The notes beneath the pieces are model-generated. The model ran no database searches. It worked only from the letters and a program-made list of their open reading frames with translations, and had not been told where the DNA came from. Position numbers and translations under genes: made by a program. Below are positions 1 through 5,162 of a stretch of 7,064 nt of DNA, one piece after another. Origin of the DNA: Methanomicrobiaceae archaeon UBA436 (lineage in GTDB: Archaea; Halobacteriota; Methanomicrobia; Methanomicrobiales; Methanoculleaceae); assembly GCA_002497965.1 (NCBI GenBank), contig DAFR01000041.1, positions 1 through 7,064 of the forward strand, read 5' to 3'. Every line of letters begins with the position of its first letter. Within the stretch, counting starts at the first letter, position 1.

Positions 1-857
1 TACTTCTCCAGGAGCGGCAGGATCTCGGTGGGATTGAACTTCCCGCGGATATCGTATACAAATATGCAGGCACCTACGATCCACTGGCCGAAAAGTTTCC
101 CCCAGGCGCTCTTCCCCCACCCGGTATCGGAGAGTGTCAGGTGGAGGTCGGTTGGGCGCAGGTCGTGCCACAACTGCGCCGTGACGATGTGCCCGAGGGG
201 GTAGGAGTGGTCATGGAGCACCATCTTGGGCTCGCCGGTGGTGCCGGAGGTAAAGAAGATCAGGAGGGGGTCGGTTGATTTCGTCCGCGGCATGCCTGGC
301 AGGTTCACCAGTTTGTAGGAGCAGGGGGCGGGGTAGTCAAGCTCGACGGCGTAGCTGACCCAGCCCTCCCGTTTGCCGTCGGTCATGAGCATCACCTCAA
401 GCGATGGGCACTCGTCACGGATCGCCTCGACCTTCTCCGCGTTTTCGGCAATGGTGATGATCATCTTGACTTCAGCGGCCTGTATCCGGTATTTCAGGTC
501 TTTTGAGGTCAGCATCGTCGTTGCTGGGCAGTAGACCGCTCCAAGTTTTATGAGGGCGATGACAAAGATCCACCACTCCGGGACGCGTGGGAGCATCAGC
601 ATCACACGGTCGCCTTTCTTGATCCCGTATTTAAGGCAGATGTTGACCGCCTGGTTTGAGAGGCGCATGAAGTCAAAGAATGTGTATTTCTTCTCGTTTC
701 CTTTCTGGTCAACCCAGATCATTGCCAGTTTGTTCCTGTCCTTCTTTGCCCAGGCGTCGACCACGTCAAACCCAAAGTTGTAGTATTCAGGGACATCTAT
801 CCTGAAATTGGCACAGAGTTCTTCGTAGGAGGGTCGGTTTTGCTCTTCGTCAGCCAT
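1..857 (-). CDS. AMP-forming acyl/acetyl-CoA synthetase, 5' part (3' end outside window)
   Basis: ATP-dependent activation of a carboxylic acid to its CoA thioester by way of an acyl-adenylate, in the cytoplasm. The first 285 codons were translated by hand and are uninterrupted. They start with MADEEQNRPSYEELCANFRI and run off the window. The adenylate-forming A3 phosphate-binding motif TSGTTGEPKM is at residues 203-212, and SDTGWGKSAWGKLFG (243-257) matches the conserved block after it. Family members are about 550-570 residues, so roughly half is present; the C-terminal lysine domain is missing. The N-terminus (YNFGFDVVDAWA) resembles the medium-chain/branched acyl-CoA synthetase branch known from methanogens (MacsMa of Methanosarcina) rather than classical Acs, so the substrate is uncertain. 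In methanogens of this type it would feed acetate or branched acids into biosynthesis. The ATG at 855-857 is preceded by AAGGGATC and a TATA box. It is transcribed divergently from the TBP gene. Confidence 0.9.
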   Translation of the reverse strand, partial: MADEEQNRPSYEELCANFRIDVPEYYNFGFDVVDAWAKKDRNKLAMIWVDQKGNEKKYTFFDFMRLSNQAVNICLKYGIKKGDRVMLMLPRVPEWWIFVIALIKLGAVYCPATTMLTSKDLKYRIQAAEVKMIITIAENAEKVEAIRDECPSLEVMLMTDGKREGWVSYAVELDYPAPCSYKLVNLPGMPRTKSTDPLLIFFTSGTTGEPKMVLHDHSYPLGHIVTAQLWHDLRPTDLHLTLSDTGWGKSAWGKLFGQWIVGACIFVYDIRGKFNPTEILPLLEK

Positions 858-861
858 AACG

Positions 862-897
862 CGATCCCTTAGAGGTTGCGCGTTTATGGTTTAAAAG
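862..897 (-). promoter_or_regulatory. Promoter and ribosome-binding site of the acyl-CoA synthetase gene
   Basis: On the minus strand CTTTTAAACC (888-897) is a TATA-like box about 36 nt before the ATG. It predicts a start near 867 and a very short leader. AAGGGATC (862-870 region) is a modest Shine-Dalgarno match. Both are seen by eye only; no transcript data. Confidence 0.45.
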
Positions 898-1145
898 GCT
901 GCACCAAATGGCAGGGACATCCGCCGGGTGATGAGTTCCATTGAAAGCCGGGAACCAACGAAGAAGACCCTCTCACCGTCTCTCTCCGGAAAAACTCTCT
1001 TGCGGAAAGACCGGGGCACGGATAGAGAAACGGTCTGCGGCGATGCGCACCACCGGTAATCCGTCCTTCTGGAGGTTCATCAAACCAGGAGACACAATCT
1101 CAAAGTATATCGGGCTGACAGCCACAGGGAGGGGAACAGCCACCC
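898..1145. other. Divergent intergenic region, no gene supported
   Basis: Between the divergent promoters of the acyl-CoA synthetase and TBP genes. One TTG-initiated frame (941-1189, plus) is open, but its product is basic and low in conserved-looking sequence, it has no ribosome-binding site, and it overruns the TBP start, so I do not call it. A second TATA-like stretch, AAAGTATATC (1102-1111, plus), could drive TBP with a start near 1136. Nothing else stands out. Confidence 0.5.
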
Positions 1146-1148
1146 ATT

Positions 1149-1181
1149 ACTATTATGGTATAAAAAATGATATTAATATCG
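1149..1181 (+). promoter_or_regulatory. TBP promoter: TATAAAAAA and perfect 12-bp palindrome next to the start codon
   Basis: An AT-rich island lies directly before the TBP start. TATAAAAAA is at 1159-1167. GATATTAATATC at 1169-1180 is a perfect palindrome ending one base before the ATG at 1182. There is no Shine-Dalgarno, which suggests a leaderless or nearly leaderless mRNA. The TATA run is somewhat close (about 20 nt) for a start at 1182, so the true box could be the overlapping TTATGGTATA, or the stretch near 1106. The palindrome sits where a repressor or TBP/TFB itself could act, which is inference. Confidence 0.45.
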
Positions 1182-1736
1182 ATGGATGAGAAGGGATACG
1201 AGTCATTAAAAATTGAGAACATCGTCGCCTCCGGGGTGATCGCAGACGCTATCGACCTTGAAAGCGTATCCGAGAAGATAAAAAACTGCGAACTGAATAC
1301 AAAGCGGTTCCCCGGGGCTGTCTACCGCATCGAGAAACCAAAGATTGCATCCCTGATCTTCTCCTCGGGTAAAGTGGTTCTCACCGGTATCAGGAGGCCG
1401 GAAGACCTCCAGGACGGTCTCGAGATCATTATGCGTTCTCTAAGAGATGCCGGTGTCGACACCTACAGCGAACCACAGGTCGCCGTCACGAACATAGTCT
1501 GTTCCTACGACATGGGAAAGTACATCAATCTGAACAAGGTGGTCATAACTCTGAACCTTGAGAACATTGAGTACGAACCAGAACAGTTCCCTGGACTTGT
1601 ATACCGCATCGAGGACCCAAAGATCGTTGCCCTTCTCTTCAGTTCCGGTAAGATCATCCTGACAGGCGGAAAGAAGATCGAGGATGTCAAGAGGGGACTC
1701 GATTTTCTGGAGCAGCGGCTCGATACGATCATGTGA
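1182..1736 (+). CDS. tbp: TATA-box-binding protein (TBP), archaeal general transcription factor
   Basis: Binds the TATA box and, with TFB, recruits archaeal RNA polymerase. At 184 residues it matches the usual archaeal length of about 180-185. The two imperfect direct repeats of the saddle fold are clear: repeat 1 from about residue 11 to 90 and repeat 2 from about 101 to 180. Each carries the core FPG-VYRI and the FSSGK-LTG block. The four phenylalanines that kink DNA are all kept (F43, F60, F136, F153). There is no long acidic C-terminal tail. I chose ATG 1182 because it gives MDEKGYESLKIENIV, the usual N-terminal spacing. ATG 1167 would add MILIS and overlaps the TATA-like run. The gene stands alone with its own terminator signals. 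Methanomicrobiales often carry several TBP paralogues, so this may not be the only one. Confidence 0.96.
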   Translation: MDEKGYESLKIENIVASGVIADAIDLESVSEKIKNCELNTKRFPGAVYRIEKPKIASLIFSSGKVVLTGIRRPEDLQDGLEIIMRSLRDAGVDTYSEPQVAVTNIVCSYDMGKYINLNKVVITLNLENIEYEPEQFPGLVYRIEDPKIVALLFSSGKIILTGGKKIEDVKRGLDFLEQRLDTIM

Positions 1737-1753
1737 TATGAGGTTTGCTCACG

Positions 1754-1788
1754 TTTTTTTTATTTTTAGGACGCTCCAGAGCGTTTTT
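1754..1788 (+). terminator. Terminator region after TBP
   Basis: Eight T residues (1754-1761) and a second T5 (1763-1767) begin 17 nt after the stop codon, typical of archaeal oligo-T termination. They are followed by a perfect inverted repeat ACGCTC-CA-GAGCGT (1771-1784) running into T5 (1784-1788). The two-base spacer means the real stem must be shorter than six pairs. Confidence 0.6.
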
Positions 1789-1954
1789 ACCACTAACAGA
1801 TATCTCTGTCCGCTATCTTGAGATTTATTGGAATTTCGCTGTTCACTCGCTCCATACAGTTCATTCTTCCAGGACCCGGGATTTCCGACCACCACCAGGC
1901 AAACGCCAGAACCCTGCGAAAACCAGCAGGTCGCTGCTCCCAGGTCATACCGCT

Positions 1955-2015
1955 TCTTTTATTGGCTGAGAACCCATAACCATGTGGATCATTCAATAGA
2001 GTCTATCAGACGGAG
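1955..2015 (+). promoter_or_regulatory. Likely argG promoter and ribosome-binding site
   Basis: CTTTTATTGG (1956-1965) is a TATA-like box about 60-65 nt before the argG ATG, giving a predicted leader near 40 nt. GGAG at 2012-2015 is the Shine-Dalgarno, 9 nt from ATG 2025. The octamer TTTATTGG also occurs at 1824-1831, so a farther start is possible. A small hairpin AGCAG-GTCG-CTGCT lies at 1925-1938, upstream of the box. I see no gene between TBP and argG. Confidence 0.4.
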
Positions 2016-2024
2016 ACCACCACC

Positions 2025-3212
2025 ATGGAGAAGGGAAAAGTCGTTCTGGCGTTTTCAGGAGGCCTCGACACCTCCATCTGTATCCCCCTGCTTCGCGAAC
2101 ATTACGGTTTCGACGAGATCATTACCGTCGCGGTCGACGTGGGCCAGCCCCCCGAAGAGATCGCACGTGCAACAGAGAAAGGGCGGATGCTTGCGGATAA
2201 GCACTACACCATCGATGCAAAGGAGAAATTCGTATCGGACTGCATCTTCCCCTCGATCAGAGCAAACGGTTCGTACGAGGGCTACCCCATGGGCACAGCG
2301 CTCGCCAGGCCTCTGATCGCCACAGAGATTGTGAAGATTGCAGAGAAGGAGGGAGCGTCAAAGGTCGCGCACGGCTGTACCGGAAAAGGAAACGACCAGC
2401 TCCGGTTTGACTTCGTCTTCAGGACCGCAGGCTACGATATCATCGCACCGATGCGGGAGATGAACCTGACCCGGGAGTGGGAGATCGCCTACGCCCGGGA
2501 CCACGGCATCCCCGTCTCCGCGGCAAAGGACAAACCATACAGCATCGATGAGAACTGCTGGAGCAGGAGCATCGAGGGCGGTAGACTGGAAGACCCGGCC
2601 TTCCACCCGCCGGAGGATATCTACGCCTGGACGGTGTCCCCGAAGGATGCCCCTGACGCGAGGGAAGAGATCAGTATCGAGTTCGAGGAGGGTGTCCCGG
2701 TCGCCCTCAATGGAGATAGGCTTGCAGGACTCGACCTGATCCGGGAACTGAACCGGATAGCCGGGAGGAACGGTGTCGGCCGAAACGACATGATCGAGGA
2801 CCGGATCCTGGGGCTGAAAGCCCGCGAGATATACGAGCACCCCGCCGCCACCGTCCTCCTCACCGCACATAGCGACCTCGAACACCTTGTGCTGACCCGA
2901 TCGGAGATAGCGTTCAAGCGGATCGTCGACGATAAATGGTCGGAACTCGCCTACATGGGGCTTGTGCACGAACCCCTCTTCCATGCGCTGACGGCGTTCA
3001 TCGATAAAACACAGGAACGCCTCAACGGCACGGTGGACGTGGGGCTCTATAAGGGCAGCGCCACGGTGCTCGGCCGCAGGTCGGATGCGGCGCTATACTC
3101 CAGCGACCTTGTATCCTTTGACTCGACGACGCTTGACCAGACCCACGCCGTTGGGTTCTCTAACTACTTTGGTCTGCAGGCACGCCTGCTCAAAAACCTG
3201 AAGAAGCGATGA
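2025..3212 (+). CDS. argG: Argininosuccinate synthase
   Basis: Cytoplasmic enzyme of arginine synthesis: citrulline + aspartate + ATP give argininosuccinate + AMP + PPi. At 395 residues it has the normal length (about 400). The N-terminal PP-loop AFSGGLDTS is at residues 9-17. The substrate-binding stretches [16 protein letters not shown] (84-99) and [14 protein letters not shown] (116-129) are intact, as is [15 protein letters not shown] (172-186), where the family usually has N-L-W-G-R. The C-terminal part, with [20 protein letters not shown], is complete. ATG 2025 has GGAG 9 nt upstream and places the PP-loop at its usual distance from the start. It runs convergently into the FMN-family gene with 10 nt between stop codons. 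The previous pathway enzyme, ornithine carbamoyltransferase, lies at the right end of the window on the opposite strand, so the two are regulated separately. Confidence 0.98.
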   Translation: MEKGKVVLAFSGGLDTSICIPLLREHYGFDEIITVAVDVGQPPEEIARATEKGRMLADKHYTIDAKEKFVSDCIFPSIRANGSYEGYPMGTALARPLIATEIVKIAEKEGASKVAHGCTGKGNDQLRFDFVFRTAGYDIIAPMREMNLTREWEIAYARDHGIPVSAAKDKPYSIDENCWSRSIEGGRLEDPAFHPPEDIYAWTVSPKDAPDAREEISIEFEEGVPVALNGDRLAGLDLIRELNRIAGRNGVGRNDMIEDRILGLKAREIYEHPAATVLLTAHSDLEHLVLTRSEIAFKRIVDDKWSELAYMGLVHEPLFHALTAFIDKTQERLNGTVDVGLYKGSATVLGRRSDAALYSSDLVSFDSTTLDQTHAVGFSNYFGLQARLLKNLKKR

Positions 3213-3237
3213 GGGAGGGTGCCTACAGCACCTTCTT
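3213..3237. terminator. Hairpin between convergent argG and FMN-family gene
   Basis: GGTGC-ctaca-GCACC (3218-3222 / 3228-3232) is a perfect 5-bp stem, extendable on the plus transcript to about 10 pairs using G-U wobbles. It begins one base after the argG stop and covers the stop of the opposing gene. No T-run follows on the plus side, so it may stabilise 3' ends rather than terminate. Confidence 0.4.
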
Positions 3238-3627
3238 CCCCGCGTCTTTTCCCGGCGTGCACTCAAAGACGTCGGTGATCTTCATAACGACGAGCGATTT
3301 TGCCGGGTATTTATCACTCTTTGATCTCATCCAGTCCCGGAACTTCTCGTAATCGGGGCCTGATGTTCTGATCTCTGTGCTGCCCTTGACCTGGAAGCAG
3401 CGTTTGGTCTCTGGATCGTAGAAGGAGAGGGCGGCAATAGGGTTCTCCTGGAGGTTTTTGAGGGTCTTTTGCATGTAGTTGTCCATGATCCAGATGGTAT
3501 CGTCGGCGACGAGTCGCATCGATGCCACCGGCGCCACGTTGGGAACACCGCTCTTTGAGGCAGTGGCAAGTGGCATAACTTTTGTTCGGTTAAATAACTC
3601 CTTAATCTCACCTGAAAGCGCAACCAT
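3223..3627 (-). CDS. Pyridoxamine 5'-phosphate oxidase-like FMN-binding split-barrel protein
   Basis: A 134-residue single-domain member of the PNPOx-like split-barrel superfamily, which binds FMN or sometimes F420 as a cytoplasmic dimer. The substrate is not predictable. Supporting sequence: MPLATASKSGVPNVAPV (residues 18-34), the typical first strands; IWIMDNYMQKTLKNLQENP (45-63), the usual strand, phosphate-contact and helix segment; AALSFYD (65-71); and the C-terminal FECTPGKDAGKKVL (121-134), close to the family ending. It is too short to be a true PdxH (about 210 residues), so a role in vitamin B6 synthesis is not implied. ATG 3627 is fixed by a perfect AGGAGGTGG ribosome-binding site (3635-3643) 7 nt upstream. 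It is monocistronic, with its own strong TATA box and a foldable leader. An F420-dependent reductase role is possible in a methanogen but not shown. Confidence 0.88.
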   Translation of the reverse strand: MVALSGEIKELFNRTKVMPLATASKSGVPNVAPVASMRLVADDTIWIMDNYMQKTLKNLQENPIAALSFYDPETKRCFQVKGSTEIRTSGPDYEKFRDWMRSKSDKYPAKSLVVMKITDVFECTPGKDAGKKVL

Positions 3628-3634
3628 ATGGTTT

Positions 3635-3723
3635 CCACCTCCTGCCTGAAATGGAAACGGGCGCGGTGAAGCGCCGCGGGCATTCGTCAGGCAGTCGGTT
3701 TATCCGTGCTCCAGGTATATAAG
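3635..3723 (-). promoter_or_regulatory. Strong promoter, foldable leader and perfect Shine-Dalgarno of the FMN-family gene
   Basis: Minus-strand CTTATATACC (3714-3723) is a near-ideal archaeal TATA box predicting a start near 3693. The leader would then open with CTGCCTGA (3687-3694), whose exact complement TCAGGCAG (3642-3649) lies directly against the Shine-Dalgarno AGGAGGTGG (3635-3643) and overlaps its first two bases. A second stem, CGCGG/CCGCG (3662-3666 / 3674-3678), nests inside. Folding could restrict ribosome access, or the DNA repeat could be an operator; both are inference. Confidence 0.6.
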
Positions 3724-3763
3724 AGATACGACAATAGACAATGATGCAACCACTTCACGGGCG

Positions 3764-3952
3764 TCAGCCGAAAGCCTCTCCCGAAAAGAACTCCATAAAC
3801 GTCCTGGACCGCCTGTCCGCATCCCGGGGGTCGACGAAAATACGTTCACCCGGAGATCGAGCGAAGTTCCTTACCACACCGACCTGCGATTCTTCCCGCT
3901 TGCGATAAACCCCCCTCCACCACCGACTAAAACAGATAACCTCCTCCAGATC
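3764..3952 (-). pseudogene. Possible remnant of a protein C-terminus (uncertain)
   Basis: A 62-codon minus-strand frame open between two TGA codons, without a plausible start for its whole length. It reads EEVICFSRWWRGVYRKREES and later IFVDPRDADRRSRTFMEFF, ending GEAFG. The sequence looks more protein-like than its surroundings but is arginine-rich, as random GC-rich frames often are. I do not recognise a family. It may be the tail of a decayed gene or chance. Confidence 0.2.
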
Positions 3953-4182
3953 TCACCATTCAGCCACCTTTCGAGTCTTCGTCTTCCGGTTAACGCCAGG
4001 TATAATGGTCACCCCTGCCAGGGTACACTCACAACAGCGGTATTTTTACAATTATTCAGAAATACCAGCACAATTCTCGTAAATAGACTGCTTAAACTCA
4101 CTTTGCGAGACCTTACCCGCACCTATGGGGGCATTGCGGCAGATGTTCTGCTCCGGGGCACCACGGTTCAGTAACTCCACAT

Positions 4183-4200
4183 AAAGCAAAGGTTTGCTTT
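4183..4200. repeat. Perfect inverted repeat AAAGCAAA-GG-TTTGCTTT
   Basis: Two exact 8-base arms separated by GG. It lies within the open part of the decayed minus-strand unit. It could be a binding site or a hairpin; no T-run follows on either strand to make it a terminator. Confidence 0.5.
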
Positions 4201-4202
4201 CT

Positions 4203-4321
4203 CCACCTCGAGGACGGGGGCAGTGCGGGGTTATTGGCCCCATGGCCGTGTCAGGAGGGCGTTAGCGAGACGATCCGAAGAGATACCTTCCCTGGCACCG
4301 TATCCATGGAGAATCACCTCC
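4203..4321. repeat. Degenerate tandem repeat, left copy
   Basis: Aligned by eye with 4428-4540 at an offset of about 220-225 bases, with small gaps. The best block, 4290-4321 against 4509-4540, matches at 25 of 32 positions. The blocks CCACCTCG, CAGTG, TTGGCCC, GCCGTG and GAGATACC recur in the same order. It also contains a small palindrome CCTCC-G-GGAGG at 4317-4327 (right edge). Confidence 0.65.
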
Positions 4322-4338
4322 GGGAGGCTGACGGAGAG

Positions 4339-4355
4339 GGGGATGGAACATCCCC
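4339..4355. repeat. Perfect hairpin GGGGATG-GAA-CATCCCC
   Basis: Seven exact base pairs around a GAA triloop, located between the two tandem copies. No adjacent T-run on either strand, so no terminator call; function unknown. Confidence 0.5.
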
Positions 4356-4427
4356 GGCCCCTGTCGCAGCGTGTCACCAGAACACTCTAGTTTCGGGCAG
4401 GGAGTTGAACACCCGCGCCTCCTCCCG

Positions 4428-4540
4428 CCACCTCGGGGGCGGGCAGTGATCGGAGATTGGCCCGGATTGCCGTGGACGGCGGGTCTCACCGTAAATCTGG
4501 AGATACCCCCCTGACACAGCATCCACGGATAATCGCCCCC
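4428..4540. repeat. Degenerate tandem repeat, right copy
   Basis: Partner of the 4203-4321 copy. Relative to it, this copy carries a 2-base deletion in the HCPRPRGG-encoding block, a 1-base insertion beside the GCCGTG-like block and a 1-base deletion near GAGATACC. A weaker third relative may sit at 4597-4645, where GGATGGCCGTG and GGGTCT recur in the same order. Confidence 0.65.
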
Positions 4541-4650
4541 GTCTCCTGCATCTCAGGTCGAACAGTATTCGCCGACCATCCCAAACTCCACGGCCGCGAT
4601 AGATCCGGGATGGCCGTGCATGGGTCTTCTCCAGAGTCTCCCACGTGTTT

Positions 4651-4779
4651 CTGGTTTTAAACTACCAGGATCTAATATCAGGCCCCATAGCAAGTGTGCT
4701 CTTGTAATGGGAGCGATTTTTGAGCCTTGAAGTGAAAATCTAACGGCAAAATTAGGCTAAAGATCCAGGTAGTTCTGGA
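4651..4779. ncRNA. Nested inverted-repeat structure: candidate structured RNA or MITE-like element
   Basis: AACTACCAGGATCT (4660-4673) pairs with AGATCCAGGTAGTT (4761-4774) at 13 of 14 positions, with a single A-A mismatch. Inside it, CCCAT-AG-CAAG (4684-4694) pairs with CTTG-TA-ATGGG (4701-4711) around a 6-base loop with one mismatch and one G-U pair, then T5 at 4717-4721. A third, weaker stem AGCCT/AGGCT (4723-4727 / 4754-4758) completes a three-way-junction layout of about 115 nt. Each outer arm also carries its own CTGG/CCAG dyad (4651-4668 and 4764-4779). The strand is undetermined and expression is unproven. Short terminal inverted repeats of a small non-autonomous element are an alternative. 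Confidence 0.35.
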
Positions 4780-4785
4780 GATGGC

Positions 4786-4827
4786 TATAAAACAGATCAT
4801 CCCCCGGCGGATCTGCAACAACCGGGG
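4786..4827 (+). promoter_or_regulatory. TATA-like box followed by GC-rich dyad
   Basis: TATAAAA (4786-4792) is followed by CCCCGG (4802-4807) and its exact complement CCGGGG (4822-4827). A plus-strand start would fall near 4815, but no plus-strand gene lies downstream. On the minus strand the same box reads TTTTATAG and would point into the nested structure at 4651-4779. Weak evidence. Confidence 0.2.
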
Positions 4828-4890
4828 TCTTCAGAGATCAACAACCTGCCACACACTCCAGCAGGAGACCTGAGAGCGGCATATCGGTTC

Positions 4891-4921
4891 AAAAAAGCAC
4901 CGGGAAGAGGAATTACTCCCC
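4891..4921 (-). terminator. Terminator of the marker-14 operon
   Basis: On the minus strand GGGGAG (4916-4921) can pair with CTTCCC (4902-4907), six pairs with one G-U, overlapping the stop codon of the small gene. Six T residues (plus-strand A at 4891-4896) follow after a 5-base gap. Confidence 0.5.
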
Positions 4922-5158
4922 GACAAACTCTCTCAATCTCGCAAGGAGGTAGTCCTGGACCTCCTCCACAACCTCTTTCCTCCCACGGAACGCAAGCAGG
5001 TCACGTGCGTCCCCCTCCATGTTCGCAAACGACAACCTCTCCTGCCGCTGGACAACCTCGACATCAAACTTCTCAACAACATCGTAGATCATCTTACGGG
5101 GCACGCCCGGAGGAACGATCAGATCATAGAGTTGTTCCTGTTGCTCTTCTTCAGCCAT
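4913..5158 (-). CDS. Small conserved-looking protein, unknown function, partner of marker protein 14
   Basis: 81 residues, acidic, soluble, with no signal peptide or membrane segment. It follows marker protein 14 by 4 nt. Its Shine-Dalgarno AGGGAAGTGA (5163-5172) overlaps the upstream stop codon, so translation is probably coupled and the ATG at 5158 is well placed. I do not recognise the family. By eye the order is strand (YDLIVPP, 11-17), helix (RKMIYDVVEKF, 21-31), two strands (VEVVQRQERLSFANM, 33-47, and RDLLAFRG, 52-59) and a long helix (KEVVEEVQDYLLARLREFV, 61-79). This is a ferredoxin-like beta-alpha-beta-beta-alpha pattern, similar to small NIL or ACT-type regulatory domains. That fold assignment is inference. 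There are no cysteines, so it does not bind an iron-sulphur cluster. Its position suggests it works with, or modulates, the marker-14 ATPase-like protein. Confidence 0.85.
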   Translation of the reverse strand: MAEEEQQEQLYDLIVPPGVPRKMIYDVVEKFDVEVVQRQERLSFANMEGDARDLLAFRGRKEVVEEVQDYLLARLREFVGE

Positions 5159-5162
5159 TGGT

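Larger units (their letters stand above)
4052..4540 (-). pseudogene. Decayed minus-strand coding unit present in at least two tandem copies
   Basis: Two related blocks (about 4203-4321 and 4428-4540) share minus-strand peptide motifs. G-G-D-[SY]-P-W-[IM]-x-C-Q-G occurs in both. [MS]-GPI-[TS]-x-HCPRPRGG occurs in both, but only after allowing a 2-base deletion in the right-hand copy. Differences fall mainly at minus-strand third codon positions: 5 of 7 in the best 32-base stretch, and all in CGT-CCT-CGA-GGT-GGA versus CGC-CCC-CGA-GGT-GGC. This suggests the copies diverged while coding. Both are now broken: a TAA at 4262-4264 in the left copy, and small frameshifting indels in the right copy. 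The left copy continues, still open, into PLLYVELLNRGAPEQN and KVSQSEFKQSIYEN before a TAA at 4052-4054. I recognise no family. A short live gene at 4052-4243 cannot be excluded, but it has no clear ribosome-binding site. Confidence 0.35.

Noticed and set aside
941..1189. 82-codon TTG-initiated plus-strand frame before TBP
   Set aside because: No ribosome-binding site, atypical composition, and it overruns the TBP start codon.
2358..2984. 208-codon minus-strand open frame
   Set aside because: Lies wholly inside argG on the opposite strand; it is a shadow of argG codons.
3223..3627. True pyridoxamine-phosphate oxidase (pdxH)
   Set aside because: At 134 residues it is far shorter than PdxH, and the C-terminal substrate-binding region is missing; only the superfamily call is safe.
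3741..3908. 55-codon frame starting ATG-ATG (MMQPLHGRQPKASPEKNS)
   Set aside because: No Shine-Dalgarno or matching promoter, low-complexity polar product, and no recognisable family.
4203..4660. CRISPR array
   Set aside because: The repeats are long, diverged and only two or three in number, without identical short repeats or regular spacers.
4651..4779. tRNA gene
   Set aside because: The nested stems suggested a cloverleaf, but there is no acceptor/T-loop consensus (GGTTCRA) or D-loop pattern, and the outer helix is 14 pairs rather than 7.
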